From contig NC_133166.1 of NCBI RefSeq assembly GCF_040802235.1, positions 114,404,991 to 114,468,990 of the forward strand: a DNA stretch of 64,000 nucleotides, written 5' to 3'. Below, piece by piece: positions 27,854-40,600 of the stretch. The notes beneath the pieces were generated by a model that searched no databases, was not told the DNA's origin, and was given only the letters and a program-made list of their open reading frames with translations. A program made the position numbers and the translations under genes. How positions within the stretch are numbered: the stretch's first letter is position 1; each line of letters opens with the position of its first letter. The DNA comes from Manis javanica (Eukaryota > Chordata > Mammalia > Pholidota > Manidae).

Positions 27854-28590
27854 GAGGACATTGCAATGCAGTATTATTTCTTTGTTTTGTTCTAGAATCA
27901 AAGACCCAAGTGAGGATTTGTTTGAAAAGTCAAACTTCGAGTTTTGCTAGAATTCAACTCATCACCTTTTTCCCCCTCTTGTTTGATTGCATATTTGTAC
28001 AAAACATATGGTGAAAGAAGGAACATGGCTTCCACAACATGTTGATGGGGATAACACCAAAGAAAACGGTGCTGTTGATATCTCCAGAGCAAAGTTGTTT
28101 TCGGCCATTTACCGAGCACTTATTCGGAGCCAGGCCCCGTGCAAATGTTTTAGGTGTGTTTTCTTCTTGGGGAGTCTAGCTCAGGATCACACAACTACTC
28201 AGGGGCACCGTTGGAGCCTGAAGCCCCTCTCCTCGCCTGCTCCCTTAGCCACCGTGGGCCCCGCCTCTTCTCCAGGAACGAGCCCCACTGGGGGGGCTTC
28301 AGGGCAACGCGCATCTTTCAGGCTCCACCACACTGGGTTCACAACCAGGAATCAAGATTATCAAAGGAAAGACTCCTGTAGGAAGGATGAGAACTTGTCC
28401 CAAGCACCGACCACCACCTGTGCAGGTGACCTCCGAGAAGACACCAAACCTCCACCAGAGCAACGAGAAAACCTCCGGAAAAGGCTCCTGGAGCCTCCGA
28501 GCGCCTGCGTCGCGTTGTGAGCCGTGAAAGCTGCGCCCCTCGCGTCCGGCCCTGAAGCCGGGTGGTGTCAGCTTGGTTGCAGCCCTGTAT
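27854..28590. other. gene-free stretch
   Basis: No supported gene. A MIR-like piece at 28105-28165 (CCATTTACCGAGCACTTATTC, CCAGGCCCCGTGC) is the only assignable feature. Confidence 0.35.
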
Positions 28591-29690
28591 TAGTCATCTA
28601 CTGCTGCCCAACAAATTACGTCAAAAGTCAGCCACTTAAAACAAACATTTTCATCTCTGTTTCTGAGTCAGAAATTCGGGAGTGGTTTGGCTGCGTGGTG
28701 TCTGGTCAGCGTCCCTCTTACACAGAGGCTTTAGTGCCGTTATTTAGGTGAGGCAGGGCCAGCAGACTAGGAGGCAGTGCCGTTGAGAGGGTACTTCGTT
28801 CCGATCCCAAGGGGAGGGAGCACGCCACACCACAGGGGCCACGCGAGGAAGGGCCCCCCACCGGGGTCGCTCAGGAGGCACAGGGAGGTGGGGGCTGTGC
28901 GCAGGAGCCTTCCTGGGGTCTTCATGGGAAGGACAGGTGAGGCAGGGGAAGCAGCCTGAGAACTGGCTGGTCTGGGTAATTCCAGGGGCTCTCAGGGGCA
29001 GGGGCTGTCCTCGGTCGGGTGGTGCCTGCCCTGGGGTGATGAGGGCAGGTGGACCCAGTGGAGGAGGCAGTGGAGGTGTGGGCGCTGCATCGCTTGGTTT
29101 GCAAGTGAAAGGTGTGGTTCTCCGGCAAGTTGTTCAGCAGCTCTGGGAACTGGCTCACCCTGGGAGTTCTCCAAGCATCAGAAGACAGGAAGTAAGACAC
29201 GAGGTTAGCACAGCTGTCATGAGGCTGCAATCAGGATGGCGGCCTGGCTGCAGCCATCTGAAAGCTTGATGGGCTGGGGGATCCCCTCCTGAGATGGCTT
29301 GTCACATGGTCGCTGGGTCATGTGACACGCCAGCAGCTTCAGTGCTGGCTTGGCTGAAAGCCTCGGTTTCTCGTCCCCCGAAGCTCTCCACAGGGGCTGC
29401 TTGACTGTCCTCCTGACATGGTGGCTGGCTCCCGCCAGAGCGTAGCATCTAAGGGGGAGTGAGGAACAAGCCACTGGGGCTCTGGTGACCTGGTCGTGGA
29501 CAGAATGTGCCATCACATCGGCCATACAGAGGATTGGAAGGCAGTCACTAAGTCCGGCCCACCTTCAAGGGGTAGAGGATTTGGTCCAAACTTTGCAGGG
29601 AAATTATCAAAAGAATTTCTGGACATATTTTAACACTACATCAGTTTCAGCTAGTCACAGAAACTCAACCCCAAAAAGGAGGCATTTATG
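28590..29690 (+). repeat. ancient interspersed repeat in two pieces, family not assigned
   Basis: 28593-28760 (TGTATTAGTCATCTACTGCT, CCAACAAATTACGTCAAAAG, CACTTAAAACAAACATTTTC) and 29215-29580 (ATGGCTTGTCACATGGTCGC, GGCAGTCACTAAGTCCGGCCC, CACCTTCAAGGGGTAGAGG) match the two ends of one mammal-wide repeat I have seen often but cannot name. The 450 bp between them are GC-rich and unassigned. If it is an LTR it is a broken fossil. Confidence 0.4.
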
Positions 29691-31690
29691 ACAAAAGCAG
29701 GGAAGGATGGAGTAGTGCTGGCCTCTCGGTATGGCAATCATGTCCACCCTCTCTGTCTCTGTCTCTCTCTCTCTCACACACACACACACTTCTCTGTGTA
29801 GACGCTGCACTCTCTCAGCTATGAACAACCCCACAGTCTGCTCCAAATTTGCATCCTTGCAGGCTCTTGAACAGCAAAGCCAGCTTGTGGCCCCTGGCCA
29901 GCGGCCACCTGGGATGGGTCGGGGCAGGACCCTGAAGGGGACCAGCTCTGCCTGGGGGCTCATGCCTTGGACCCAGCACTGTGCCTGGGACTGGGGATCA
30001 GCACGTGCATGGGCTTGGGTCGCATGTGTCTGGAGTTCAGGACCTGGTCCCAGGGGGCAATGGGGTGGGTGGGGGTGGAGGGAGAGATGCACACAGATAT
30101 GGCCAGGCTGGGGCTGGGGGAAAATCCCTGCTGGGCTTGCGACTCTTCCTTGGCTGGATTTATGAGCCAAAGTTGTAGTTGCCCTATTTTTGGAATAACA
30201 GGAAAAGCAACTGATTCAAATTCAAAATAGTAACTATCCACAGGTGTGGCCTGATCAGTGTGTCTCTAAAGACTTACAGGCACTGAGCCTGACTCCTTGA
30301 GAGGCCACGCCCTTCTCATTGCTGACAGACACACTTCTGTGCCAGAATCCAGTCGCAGACTCATCACATGGGTAGTGCAAACATCTCCATTCAGTCCCCC
30401 CACGCCGGGGTGCCCCCCTTAAGAACAAGTTTATACAATGAGTTCAAGGGGCAGCAAACCTGACCTTGGGGAAGATCCTGCCTGGAGACCAAAAGGCTCC
30501 CCCACACCCTGTCCAAAGTCTTCCAACGGGAAGACTTGGAACTCAAGTGCAGTTTTGTTGCCAAAAACGCCTTCCAGACCAACATTCAGCAGTTCTTGGG
30601 TAAATGTCTCTGTAGGTTCTGCGAGGAGGCTTCCGGCCGCTCCCGCTTACCGGATTCACCCCCACAGGGGTGCAGAGTGGCTGCGGCCCCGCCAGCTCTG
30701 AAAGCAAACAACGCAACAGGCCAGAGGTTGGACGTGACCTATACTCTTGCCTCTAACATTCCCGAGGCTTCCACTGGCTTTCAGTCAGGGTATTTAACAT
30801 TTAACTAACATTAGATTTTAGAATAACCACTTCATTGATTCTGGATTCGCCCGGAGCATGTTCAAGCCCTGAGCACTTTCCGGGGCTGTTTGGGAAGCTT
30901 GCAGGCTTGGGAGTCAGGCTGCCAGGGAGAAGATTCCACTCTCACCTGTTTGCTCATCTGTAAATACAGATTTTAAGAGCTGCCACGTGTCTGGCCAAAG
31001 GAGGTGCTCGGTAAATAGTGGGGCCCTCGGTGACACTCCCTGATGTCAGAGGAGGAAACAGACCCACTTGTCCAAGTCTGCACATCCGGGTAAGGATAGC
31101 CGGGGCCTCAGCCTCCAGTTCTAGGACCCCGACCAGGGCAGGGAAGTCCTCAGGCAGCTCACAGGCCGCGAGGGGGGACAGTGGGGACCGGGACGCAGCT
31201 CACGCCAGGGCCACGGGGATGTCGGCAGCTGGAGGAGGTGACGGAGGCGGGAGCCGGAGGGGAACAGAGCTGCAGCTCCTGCAGCAGCTTTCCAGCCCGG
31301 CTGTGTGGATGGGAGCCGCCTCCGGGTCTATCCGGGTCTATCCGGGGTCTGGGACCACTCCCTGCGCCCCGCCCCGCACCTCCCCAGGCTGCTCTCCCAG
31401 CCCCTGGGCTCCACCCCTTCTGGCCCAGCAGCAGCAGGCCAGAACCAGGAGCTCCCAGGAGGACAGAGCTCCAACCTGTAAGGAGCACTTCCCACCCCCT
31501 CCCCCAGCTGGGGAGCCCACCGCACCCCCAGTCTCTAAACTTCCAGCCTTCAGAGTAGAGCCAGCCCCACTCCCATCCCCACCCTGATAGCCAGACGCTC
31601 AACCTTTCTTCTAGGGTTCCTGTTCCCCATGTAATTAGGGGGTCACCAGAGTTACCCTGTACCAGGATACAAGAAATAGTAGCTCAAGCT
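29691..31690. other. gene-free stretch with short simple repeats
   Basis: A TCTC/CACA microsatellite is at 29745-29790. A short direct repeat, TCTATCCGGG, occurs at about 31326-31345. 31018-31590 is GC-rich with open frames on both strands, but no family is recognisable and composition explains them. No gene is supported. Confidence 0.35.
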
Positions 31691-31890
31691 TGACCTATGG
31701 CAAAGAGAGCTTGGAACTAGGGTGTCTGGGTTCAAGTCCTGGCCTGGCCTCTTAACCAGCTGTGTGTTCTTGAGCCGGTTACTTCACCTCTCTGTGTCTC
31801 AGTTTCATCTGTAAAATGCGGATACTAATAACCTCTACTCCTGGGTTCTTCTGTAAGGATCAAATGAGTTCATTCATGTAAATGCTTGGG
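31690..31890 (+). repeat. MIR SINE
   Basis: Well-preserved MIR: AGCTTGGAACTAGGGTGTCT, GGGTTCAAGTCCTGGCC, CTGTGTGTTCTTGAGC, TCTCAGTTTCATCTGTAAAA and CTTCTGTAAGGATCAAATGA in order. Confidence 0.85.
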
Positions 31891-32524
31891 AACCGGGGCC
31901 TGACTGAGCCTGACCTCTCCACCTGGTTTTCTTGGCAGAGCAGCCTGGGGAGGTGCGTATCCTTCCCAGGTGCAAAGTACCCACTCAGTGCGTGGGGAAG
32001 GCCTAATCAGGAGCCTCTTAGCCTCCTTTGAGCCCACAGCTGCCTGCGGCTGGGAGAGGGAGGTTTTATCCCCAACTCACAGCTGGAGGAACATCTGCTG
32101 AGCTTTTTGTAGCAGCTTACAAAAAGCTTTCATGCACATGGTCTCATTTCGTCCCCACAAGCACCCTGGGGGGAGGGGGTCTTATTCCCTTCACACAGGT
32201 GAGGACAGCAGGGCCCAGAGAGCTGCATGCACCTGCTCCGGCCTGGAGCGTGCACACCCTCCCTTTGTGGGCGAGCACCACACACCTGGGAGAGGGGAGC
32301 TCTCCTGTCCAGCTGCCGGCTCACGCCCTCCAGCCACCACGGTGGGGGCCCCGGGCAGGCGGCACCCCAGGAGGACTCGGCACTGTGCTGTGGTGTTACA
32401 GGTGACTGCTTTTACCCCCAGTCCTCTGGCTGCACAGCCCCTGACTGTGGCCCAGCTCTGTGGCCACCCGGGGCTTCCTCCCCTGGGCCCAGAAGGGGCC
32501 AGGACCTTCCACCAGGTATTCATC
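31891..32524. other. gene-free stretch
   Basis: GC-rich unique-looking DNA. Partly open frames are present without recognisable homology or splice structure. Confidence 0.3.
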
Positions 32525-33260
32525 AACGCCTGTCTTTGGAGGGTTTTTAAGTATATATAAACAGCTTTATTGCCACTTAAAATTCACCTTATAAAGTGTA
32601 CATCCATGGGGTTTAGTATATCCAGCTGTGCAGTCATCACCACTGATTCCAGAACATTTTCATCACCCCAAGAAGAAACCCCACACCTGTTAGCAGTCAC
32701 TCCCCATTCCCCTGCCCCCCCTCCGCCCATCCCCTGGCAACCACTAATCTATTTTGTTGCTATGGATTTACCTCTCCTAGACATTTCGTGCTGGAATCCT
32801 GTACGCTGCGGTCATCTGTGTCTGGGTGCTTTCACTGAGCATAATGTCTTCCAGGTTCAGCCACCGTGTAAGGTGTGGGCAGTGCTTCACTCCTTTTTAT
32901 GGCCGAATAATATTCCATTACACAGCTAGGCCACGCTTTGTTTGCCCGTTCATGCACTGCTGGTCACCTGGGTTGTTTCATTTTTTGACTGTTATGAATC
33001 ATGCTGCTCTATACATTTGTGTACAAAGTTTGGTGTGAACTTGTTTCCAGTTCCCCTGGGTATACACCTGAGTGGAATTGCTGGGTCATAGGGTAACTAG
33101 TTTTGAAGAACTACCAACCCCTTTCCAAAGAGGCTCTACCATTTCATACACCCAGTCACAGGATATGACATTCCAGCCTACCCACATCGTCACCAACAAC
33201 TGGTGCTGACCGTCTTTTTCACTTTAGCTATCCTGGTAAGTATGAAGTCGTATCTCAACA
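32525..33260 (-). mobile_element. old L1 (L1M-type) fragment, minus strand
   Basis: Complement-strand L1 text: AACAGCTTTATTGCCACTTA, CCCCTGGCAACCACTAATCT, ACATTTCGTGCTGGAATCC, TTATGGCCGAATAATATTCC and TGGAATTGCTGGGTCATAGG. Same class of text as 22500-23100. Diverged and coding-dead. Confidence 0.75.
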
Positions 33261-33509
33261 TGGCTCTGTGCGTGGTGCCTATCAGGGGCCAGGCTGGGAA
33301 GCAACCATGGTGGAGAAAGAGCCCCCGTCTTTGCCATCAGAGGAATCCCAGCTCAGGGTTGGGGGAGACGGACACAAGTCTTCATTCACACGTTGCTTAG
33401 TATGTATCATGTGACGAGTGGGCCAGACGTCACCAGAGACACCCAAATAGGAAAGATGTGCCTCCATTCTAATGGACTTTAAATGCAGAATGTGAGATCT
33501 CTGCCAGCA

Positions 33510-34205
33510 ATGCATCTACCCAGCTATCTGTCTGTCTCTCTATACACCCATCTACCCCATCACCCACCCATCCAACTACCAAACATTTGACCAGGAATCC
33601 ATCAAAACATTTACCTATTCATTTATCCACCCAATCTATCCAACTACTCATTTACCCACCCAGGCATTCTCTACCTGTTTACCTCTCCGGCTTGTCATCC
33701 ATCCATCTATCCATCTGTATAACCATCCACCCAGCAATCTCTGTGAACAATCACCCATCCATACACCTACCAACCAGTTAACCATAGCTCATCACCTACC
33801 CCCCTTCCATCCAGTCAGCCATTCACCTCCTACCCAAGCATCCATCTGCCCATTCATCCACCCAACTTTCCATCTACCCAAAAAACTATCCATCCACCTA
33901 TCCATCTGTCCAGCTACCTGTCTATGCATCCATCCTTCCATCCATCTGTCCATCTATCCACCCATCTACTCAATCATCCATCCTTCCAACCACCAACCAT
34001 TCAAACGCTGATCTGTCAAATCACCCACCGAGCCAGCCAGGCAGCAGCCACTCACTTACCCACCTAACTATCCATACATACATACATACATACATACATA
34101 CATACATACATACATACATACACCCACCCATCCATCCATCCATTCATCCATCCATCCACCCATCCATCCATCCATTCATTCATCCATCCATCCATCCATC
34201 CGTCC
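33510..34205. repeat. degenerate CATC/CATA tetranucleotide tract
   Basis: About 700 bp dominated by CATC, CACC, TATC and related tetramers. Purest cores are (CATA)n at about 34072-34122 and (CATC)n at 34125-34202. Interruptions grow towards the left end, suggesting an old expansion with a younger, still pure core on the right. Confidence 0.9.
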
Positions 34206-34499
34206 TTCCACCACCTGGACATCCTGGACACTGGAGCAGGGTCTCCAGCTTAGCTAAGTCAGCCTGGACAGTCAAGGGCAGCAAAGGACATGTCCTGGTT
34301 GCTGTCCATTGAACACAAGCCAGGGAGGATTTCCAAGCCAGGCTTTCTCCCCCTAGACACAAAGGCTTTGCTTCTTGATGGAAAACTCTTCTACCCACTA
34401 GACCCTGACCAGGTATAGCCCCCACTACCTCAGCTTATACTTTGGGACACACATTTCTCACTACTTCCACCTTCTTAGATGGTCATTTGGAAATGGAAT

Positions 34500-34690
34500 T
34501 GTTCATCATATGGCATCTACCATTTTTTAAGCCCTTCCTATCTGCCAGGAACCTGCTAGGTCCTTTATCACTTAATTTTCACAAAGACACCGTGAGACAG
34601 ATACTAGGCCAACCCCCATTTTGCAGATAAAGGAACTAAGGCACAGAGAGGTAAAGTGCCTTGTCCAGGGTCACACAGCGAGTGCATGAG
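34500..34690 (-). repeat. MIR SINE
   Basis: Minus-strand MIR: TAATTTTCACAAAGACACCG, CCATTTTGCAGATAAAGGAA and TGTCCAGGGTCACACAGCGA are the reverse complement of the MIR core and tail. Confidence 0.75.
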
Positions 34691-36520
34691 AGAGCTCAGG
34701 CCTGCAGGCCCTTCGTATAAACTTGCAGAAAACGGAACTCTCCTCTCTGAAGGATGCTTGCAGTGTGTGGGTGGGATGCAATGCAAGGAGATGTAACCCA
34801 GGCCTCCGAGGGCCGAAAGGATCCTGAAACTGAGCATTTGGTTTGTGTGAATGGTTCCAATGAGCCCTTCGCGCCCCTGACCACCTGGCTGGTGTGCAGT
34901 TGTCTCTCAGCCCTGGCCTTCCTTAGATCCTCAGACTCGCTCAGGCTGTGCACAGGCTGCTCCGTCTGCCTGCAAAGGCACCCTCCCTTCACGCGGTCTC
35001 TCCGTTGTCCCCTGGTTTGGGCACATGCCCCCCAGTCGTAGTTAGGCACCCTCTGCTCCCTCTAGGCAGCCTGCTGGGCATTTCTCTCCACCATTGAACT
35101 GGCTGTGTGTCTCCCCCAAGTGCAATTTGCCAGGAGGCAGGGGCTGGTTCCCAGGACCCAGGAAACCCCGTAGCAGGTACTCCACAGATGACTGCTGACG
35201 ATTCAGCCCCTGACATTTTCTCCAATTTCTTGCAGCCCATACTCTCTCCAGGGGCTGCTGACCCCTGCCACCCTCATATGGCCTCCACTCAACATATCCT
35301 GCCAGATTCCGGTGCCTAGAACACTCCAAGTTCACAGCTGCTCCCTGCCGAGGAGCACAGCGCCCCCCCGGGGCTAAGCCTGGTTTAAACCGTGAGCAAT
35401 GCCTGGAATGTTGCCCTGTCCCCTCATCTCCCCCGTGAAGGCTCCCGATGCCCCGTCAGGACCCCCAGCACTGGAGACTGTCTGCTGACCCTTTCTGAGT
35501 TAGATGTGCCTCAGAGCAGGGCCCCCAGGGCAGACAGGGTCTGGCGTGGTCCCAGGATTACATGAATGGATGGCCACAAGTGGCCGAGAGAGGCCAGAAC
35601 CACTCGCTCAGGTGGCAGGTGTCTGGGGGGATCTGGTTCCCTGGGACAAAGCCTGGTGCGGGGGACAGGTGAATAAATCATGAGGGGCCTGGAGCAAGGC
35701 CGGGGCAGGAGACTGACCTCATTCTGGGAGGTGAGGAGCAGGCGGCTGGGTGGGAAGCAGACTGGGGGCATGACCAGGGGGCACAAGAGGCCAGTGGGGC
35801 TGCCGGCCCACCCTCAGCCTCGTCCCCGAGGAGCAGGAGGTTGGAGGTCAGCAGAAGCTGGGTGTTCAGTGTTGGCAGGGGATAGGGCAGAGCAGGGGTG
35901 CCCTGGGGCTCTGGGTGGGGAGAAGCAGGCAGAAGGGGTGGGGCCTGGTGGGGGGACCCAGGAGCCGGCCTGGGAGAGCGGGTGGGGAAACAGAATGAGC
36001 CCGGGTGAGCAGACAGAAGGTCAGACAGATGAACGTGAGCGTCTCCCGCGACAAGGGGAGGGAACTGGTAGAGAGACGGGCATGTGGGGGCAGAGAGACC
36101 CACAGAGACGAAGCTGGACAGAGGGCGGAAGGGGCAGGGGTGCCGAGCGAGGGCGTCCAGGGGAGACAGGCACAGAAGGCACCCACAGAGCAGAGGGTGC
36201 GGACATTGAGACAGAAAGAGGGAAGGAGGGTGTGGGGAGATGCCCAGAGACCAGGGGCCTCAGAGGCCAGGCATCCTGGGGTCTGCAGGGACAGTGTCGC
36301 GGAGCCCTGCGGTGCGTTCTGGGGCCAGCATGAAGGCTGGAGGGTGGTGGGGTGCGGGAGGCCTGGGGTCTGTGGGAGGGGCTGAGCGAGGGACCCGGGA
36401 GCTAGGGAAGATATGGGACTTGGGAGGTCTGGGGCCCGACCAGCCCATGGAACAAGAAATAGGTAAGAGTACAGGGACCTTGTGGGGCCAGCCCCACACA
36501 TGCCCACTAGGCCCCCCTCC
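34691..36520. other. GC- and GA-rich stretch upstream of CABP2
   Basis: No supported exon. 35680-36450 is very purine-rich (GGGGAG, CAGAGAG runs), which creates long open frames on both strands by composition. It is the 5' flank of CABP2; a promoter cannot be pinned down. Confidence 0.35.
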
Positions 36521-36521
36521 C

Positions 36522-36753
36522 ACAGGAGCGGGGACCCCGGAGTGAGGCAGTGTCCCTCAGCCAGAAGGAGGTGCCCACCCTGGTGTCTATGGCCCTTTCC
36601 CAGGGCCCAGAAGACAGCAGTCTCCCCGTGGGGGACCCCAGCCCCTCTGAGGCCACTCCAGGGCCCAGCCAGGCCCCCGCCAGCCCAGCAGCGACCAGGC
36701 GGCGGGCGCTTCTCCGGGAGCTCGAGGCCCAGGTGCAGGCAGCCTATGGGCAG
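36522..36753 (+). CDS. candidate alternative first coding exon of CABP2 (caldendrin-like N-terminus)
   Basis: An open frame runs to a strong donor (CAG|GTAAAG, GT at 36754) in phase 0. The only in-frame ATG is at 36589, giving MALSQGPEDSSLP to the end LRELEAQVQAAYGQ (55 residues). The tail resembles the end of the unique N-terminal exons of CABP1/caldendrin (recalled SSAFGQ) and CABP4 (NRVFGK), which splice directly onto the common exon starting DR-LRPEE or DRELGPEE. Here that common exon starts with GAC at 38919 in the matching phase. Spliced, it would give a CABP2 of about 204 residues lacking the N-myristoylation signal. An acceptor-like CCTCCCACAG ends at 36521, so an upstream non-coding exon is also possible. 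Transcription is not shown; inferred from frame, phase and family precedent. Confidence 0.5.
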
Positions 36754-37645
36754 GTAAAGGGGCAGGGGTGTGGGGCTGTCATCAACCAGGGGCCGTGAGG
36801 GTACAACGGGTGTCCCACGCTTGAACAGGGGCTCTGTAGGACAGCCTGAGGGGCAGAGGCCCGGCAGGAGCCCTTGGACATGCGTGTTGATGGACTGGTC
36901 AGTCAGTCAATCAGCCACCTGGGAAGGAGGCTGGCGTCCCTCCCCACCTCTGCCCTCCTGGAGCCTGGCTCCCGGCACACAGGGCGCAGTCTGCTCTCCT
37001 CCGCTCCTGGCCTGAGTGCAGGGGTCGGGCGGCTGGTGAGGTCAGGCAGGCAGGGCAGGCCCTCTGAGCGGGAGCCCCGGGTCCGGCAGGAACAGGCAGG
37101 GGTGTCCGGGGCTGCGCAGACGTCACCTCCTCGCTCAGGACAGACTTTGCGGGAGCGTCTGCAGAGCTCATACCGCCTGGTATCATCTGCCATTCTGAGG
37201 AGAGAGATGCCCCAGCTGGCCTGGTCCACTGGGCACCTGGTTTCCCCATCCCAGGTCCAGGCCCTGCTTCTGAAGACATTAAATCTTTCCTGATTGGGAG
37301 ACATTAGGGGTAGGGGTTGGGGAGAAGGCTGATGGAGAGGGGGTGTCTGGCAGACCCTAGGAGTGGGCATGGGATGGCCGTGCCTTCCAGGGGCCTTGGC
37401 CTCTCAGTAACCCCCCTCACCAGCAGAGATGCTAAGAGATAATCCCGGATCAGGGCCCAAGCCCCTGGGCCCAGAACTCCCCGCCTGCCCACCCGCCCCT
37501 GATCTTCCCTGCAAAACGCTAGAAAAATCCCCTGCAGTGCTCCCAGCCTCCCCCTGGGCGCGCAGGGGCGTAGGAGCCCGCAGCGCCCCACGGCCTGCCC
37601 AGGGCTGCTCCCCAGGACTCCAGGCCCCGCATGTTCCAAGGGCCC

Positions 37646-40600
37646 ATGGGAAACTGTGCCAAGCGGCCTCAACCCCGGGGGCCTAAGGTAGGAGGGCTAA
37701 GGCTGGGCTGGACCCTGGAGGGCCCGGTGGGGGGAGGGACAGAGCCCTGTGAGAGGGCCGGGCTGGGCCTAGAGGTGGGGCCTGGGAAGGAGGCACGGGG
37801 TGGAGGTACTGGCTCCCCCTGCCCTCGCCCACCCAGATCTCCCCTGCACCCCCACACTCCGGCCTGTTCTGCTCTTGGCTCCACAGACCCCTGTGCCCAC
37901 CCTGCCCTTGCTGGTCAGGCTTGGCCTGGGAGACGCAGAGACTGAGTTCGTGGTCTCACTCAGCCACTGGCTTTCTGCATGACCTTGGCCAAACCTCCTG
38001 CCTTTCCTGGGCCTCAGCTTGCCCAGAGGAGGTAGAGGTGGACCTTGCCAGCCCAGGATGTGGGTGGGGAGGAGAGGGCACTGCCCCTGCTCATGGCCTG
38101 CTCTGCTGCGGTACGGCTGGCAGTGGCCTGGCTGCCCCCCAGGGGACTCCCGCCCCAGCCCAAGCCCCAGCCCCAAGCCTGAAGAGCAGGGCGGCCCTGG
38201 GCCGGGCATCCAGGGCTATGCGGTGCTCAGCCGCCCGGTGGGGCCCGCCTGCATCTTCCTATGGGCCAGCGTCGCCGCCACCCAGCTCGTGTGCACAGCT
38301 GCCCACTGGCCTGCCTGCCCCTGCCCCTGCCCCCCACTTTGCCTTTCCTGAAGGAATGGGGGGAGGGTGGACTGGGGACACTGGAGCAAAGTCACACAGA
38401 TCCGGGGGTGGGGGCCAAAGAGCAGCGGAGAAACAAATGAGATCAACCATCGCGGGGTCCCAGGGAGACGCCCAGGAAAGGGAGAAAAGGGGCAGAGAGA
38501 GACCCAGAGAACCAGCAGCAACAGCCCCCCGGGAGGGTGGGCAGGGGTCACAGGGTTCTGCAGAGGGATAGCGAGCAAGAGAGACATACAGTGAACCTGA
38601 GGCTCCCAGGGCCACGGCTGAGCTTCTGCCCAGCCCCAGACCCACCTCTGGCAAGTGAGCTCCGTGCCCTAGAAGCGCAGGGTGGCAGGGGTCGGCCCTA
38701 GGGGAGGTCTGGCAGAGGGGCAGTGAATGGGGATGAAAGAGGCCCGCACAGTCAGCAGGGGTGGGTGGGCGGACCCCGTCTGAGCAGCATCAGGGGACGC
38801 AGGCCCTGTGCACGCATGCTGTGGGGGGCTGAGTGGGACGCCCCAAAGAGCAGGGAGAAAGGGGTACAAGGCGCTCACAGTGACCCAGGAAGTTCTTGCC
38901 TTCTCTGTGCCCCCTCAGGACCGGGAGCTGCGGCCAGAGGAGATCGAAGGTAAAGAGTTTGGGGAAGAACCACAGGTTTGGGGGGGCATGGGGTGGGAAA
39001 TGGGGCGGGGTCCTCAGCAGTGTCCAGGGGGAACTAGGAGGAAGAAGAATGCCACGGGGACCCGTGCCAGGACAGAGGACGAGACGGAGCGGGGGGAGCT
39101 GACAGCTGTCCGTTCCCTTGCCTCATCTGCAAGGCAGGTCATGGGCTTCAGGGAGCACTTCCTGTGTGTCCACTGTGTGCTTGTCCCTGTGCTGAGCACT
39201 GGGAAACGTGCAAACTGGACAGATATGGCCCATGTCTTCTGAAGACAGATGTCATTAAGTCAGCTCTAAGTACAAATGGTGCTAAGTGTTGTCAAGGAAA
39301 TAATCTATGGGCTGGAGGGGACAAAATTTAGAGGGAAGGCTCCTTTGAGTAGGTGACATAAGGAGCAAAGCGGAGAGGAGAGTGTTCCAGAGTACGAGCT
39401 CCATGAGCGCAGGGATTTGTTTCTCTCTCTTCCTCCCTGCCTCCCTCCCTCCTGTTTCCTTCCTTCCTTCTTTCCTTCCCTACCATATTCCCAGTACCTA
39501 AAACAGCTTGGCGTATAGCAGATGCTCCTTCAGTATTTGCTAAAAGAATGCATAAATACCATGTGCAAGGGCCCTGAGGCAGTAAAGAGAAGCTGATGTT
39601 TAGAAGGCCTGATTGGCCCAAGGGGAGAAGGGTGGGCTGGCCCAGGCTGGGGTCCGAGGGGATGCAGGGGAAGGACTGACTCCACCCTACCTGGCAGAGC
39701 TGCAGGCTGCCTTCCAGGAGTTTGACCGAGACCGGGATGGCTACATCGGCTACCGGGAGCTGGGCGCCTGCATGCGGACACTGGGCTACATGCCCACAGA
39801 GATGGAGCTCATCGAGATTTCACAGCGAGTCAGTATGTGCCTCAGACCTGCCCCACCCCCAGGTCCCCAGAGGTCACGGCCATGGCCAGCTCAGCTGGGC
39901 GTCCTGCAGAACAGAGGGGCCTGCACAGGCTGGCTTCCAGAGCCAGGGCCCAGGACTCGGTCATCTCAGTGCAAGTTCTCCTCCAGGAAGTTTTCCCACC
40001 CCTAGGAGGTGGGTGGGACACGGCACATTAGCACCATTTTTAGATGAGGAAACTGAGTCTCAGAAAGGTCAAATGGCCTGTGGAAGGCCACACAGCCAGG
40101 TCACTGGAGCCAGGATTGACCCTGGTTGAACTGGTCAGGAAAGTGAAGGAAGCTGTCAGGAGACATGGATGACCAGCCTGTTGGGCCTAGAGGAGGGCAG
40201 GGCCCATGTGGGGCAGAGGGAGGCCAGGAGCACAGGGACAAGGCCAGAAGGGAGGGCAGAGGGCAGGGCAGGGCTGGGCAGGGGTCTCGTCTCGGATGTC
40301 CCAGTGTCTCCAACGGCATGGCCCCCAGGCGGCGGGAAGGTGGACTTTGGAGACTTCGTGGAGCTGATGGGCCCCAAGCTGCTGGCAGAGACAGCGGACA
40401 TGATTGGTGTCAGGGAGCTGCGGGACGCCTTTCGGGAGGTGCGCTCACTGGGGCTGGAAGGCAGGGGGTGCCTACGGGGCTGCTGTGGGGGGATGCCTAT
40501 GGGGCTGCTGTTGGGGGTGTGCCTACGGGGCCGCTGTGAGGGGGTGCCTATGGGGCTGCTGTGGGGGAGCGCCTACGGGGCTGCTGTTGGAGGGGTGCCT

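Noticed and set aside
31018-31602. Open frames of 125-189 codons on both strands as a new gene
   Set aside because: Pro/Ala/Ser-rich compositional frames on opposite strands, no splice sites of quality, no family.
33510-34205. CRISPR-like or satellite array
   Set aside because: Tetranucleotide simple repeat without spacers, in mammalian DNA.
36240-36465. Upstream exon ending ATGGAACAAGAAATAG|GTAAG joined to the CABP2 alternative exon
   Set aside because: The intron would be only about 57 bp and the joined frame meets a stop within eight codons.
35680-36507. Overlapping long open frames on both strands
   Set aside because: Purine-rich GGGGAG/CAGAGA sequence produces stop-free frames on both strands; no homology or splice structure.
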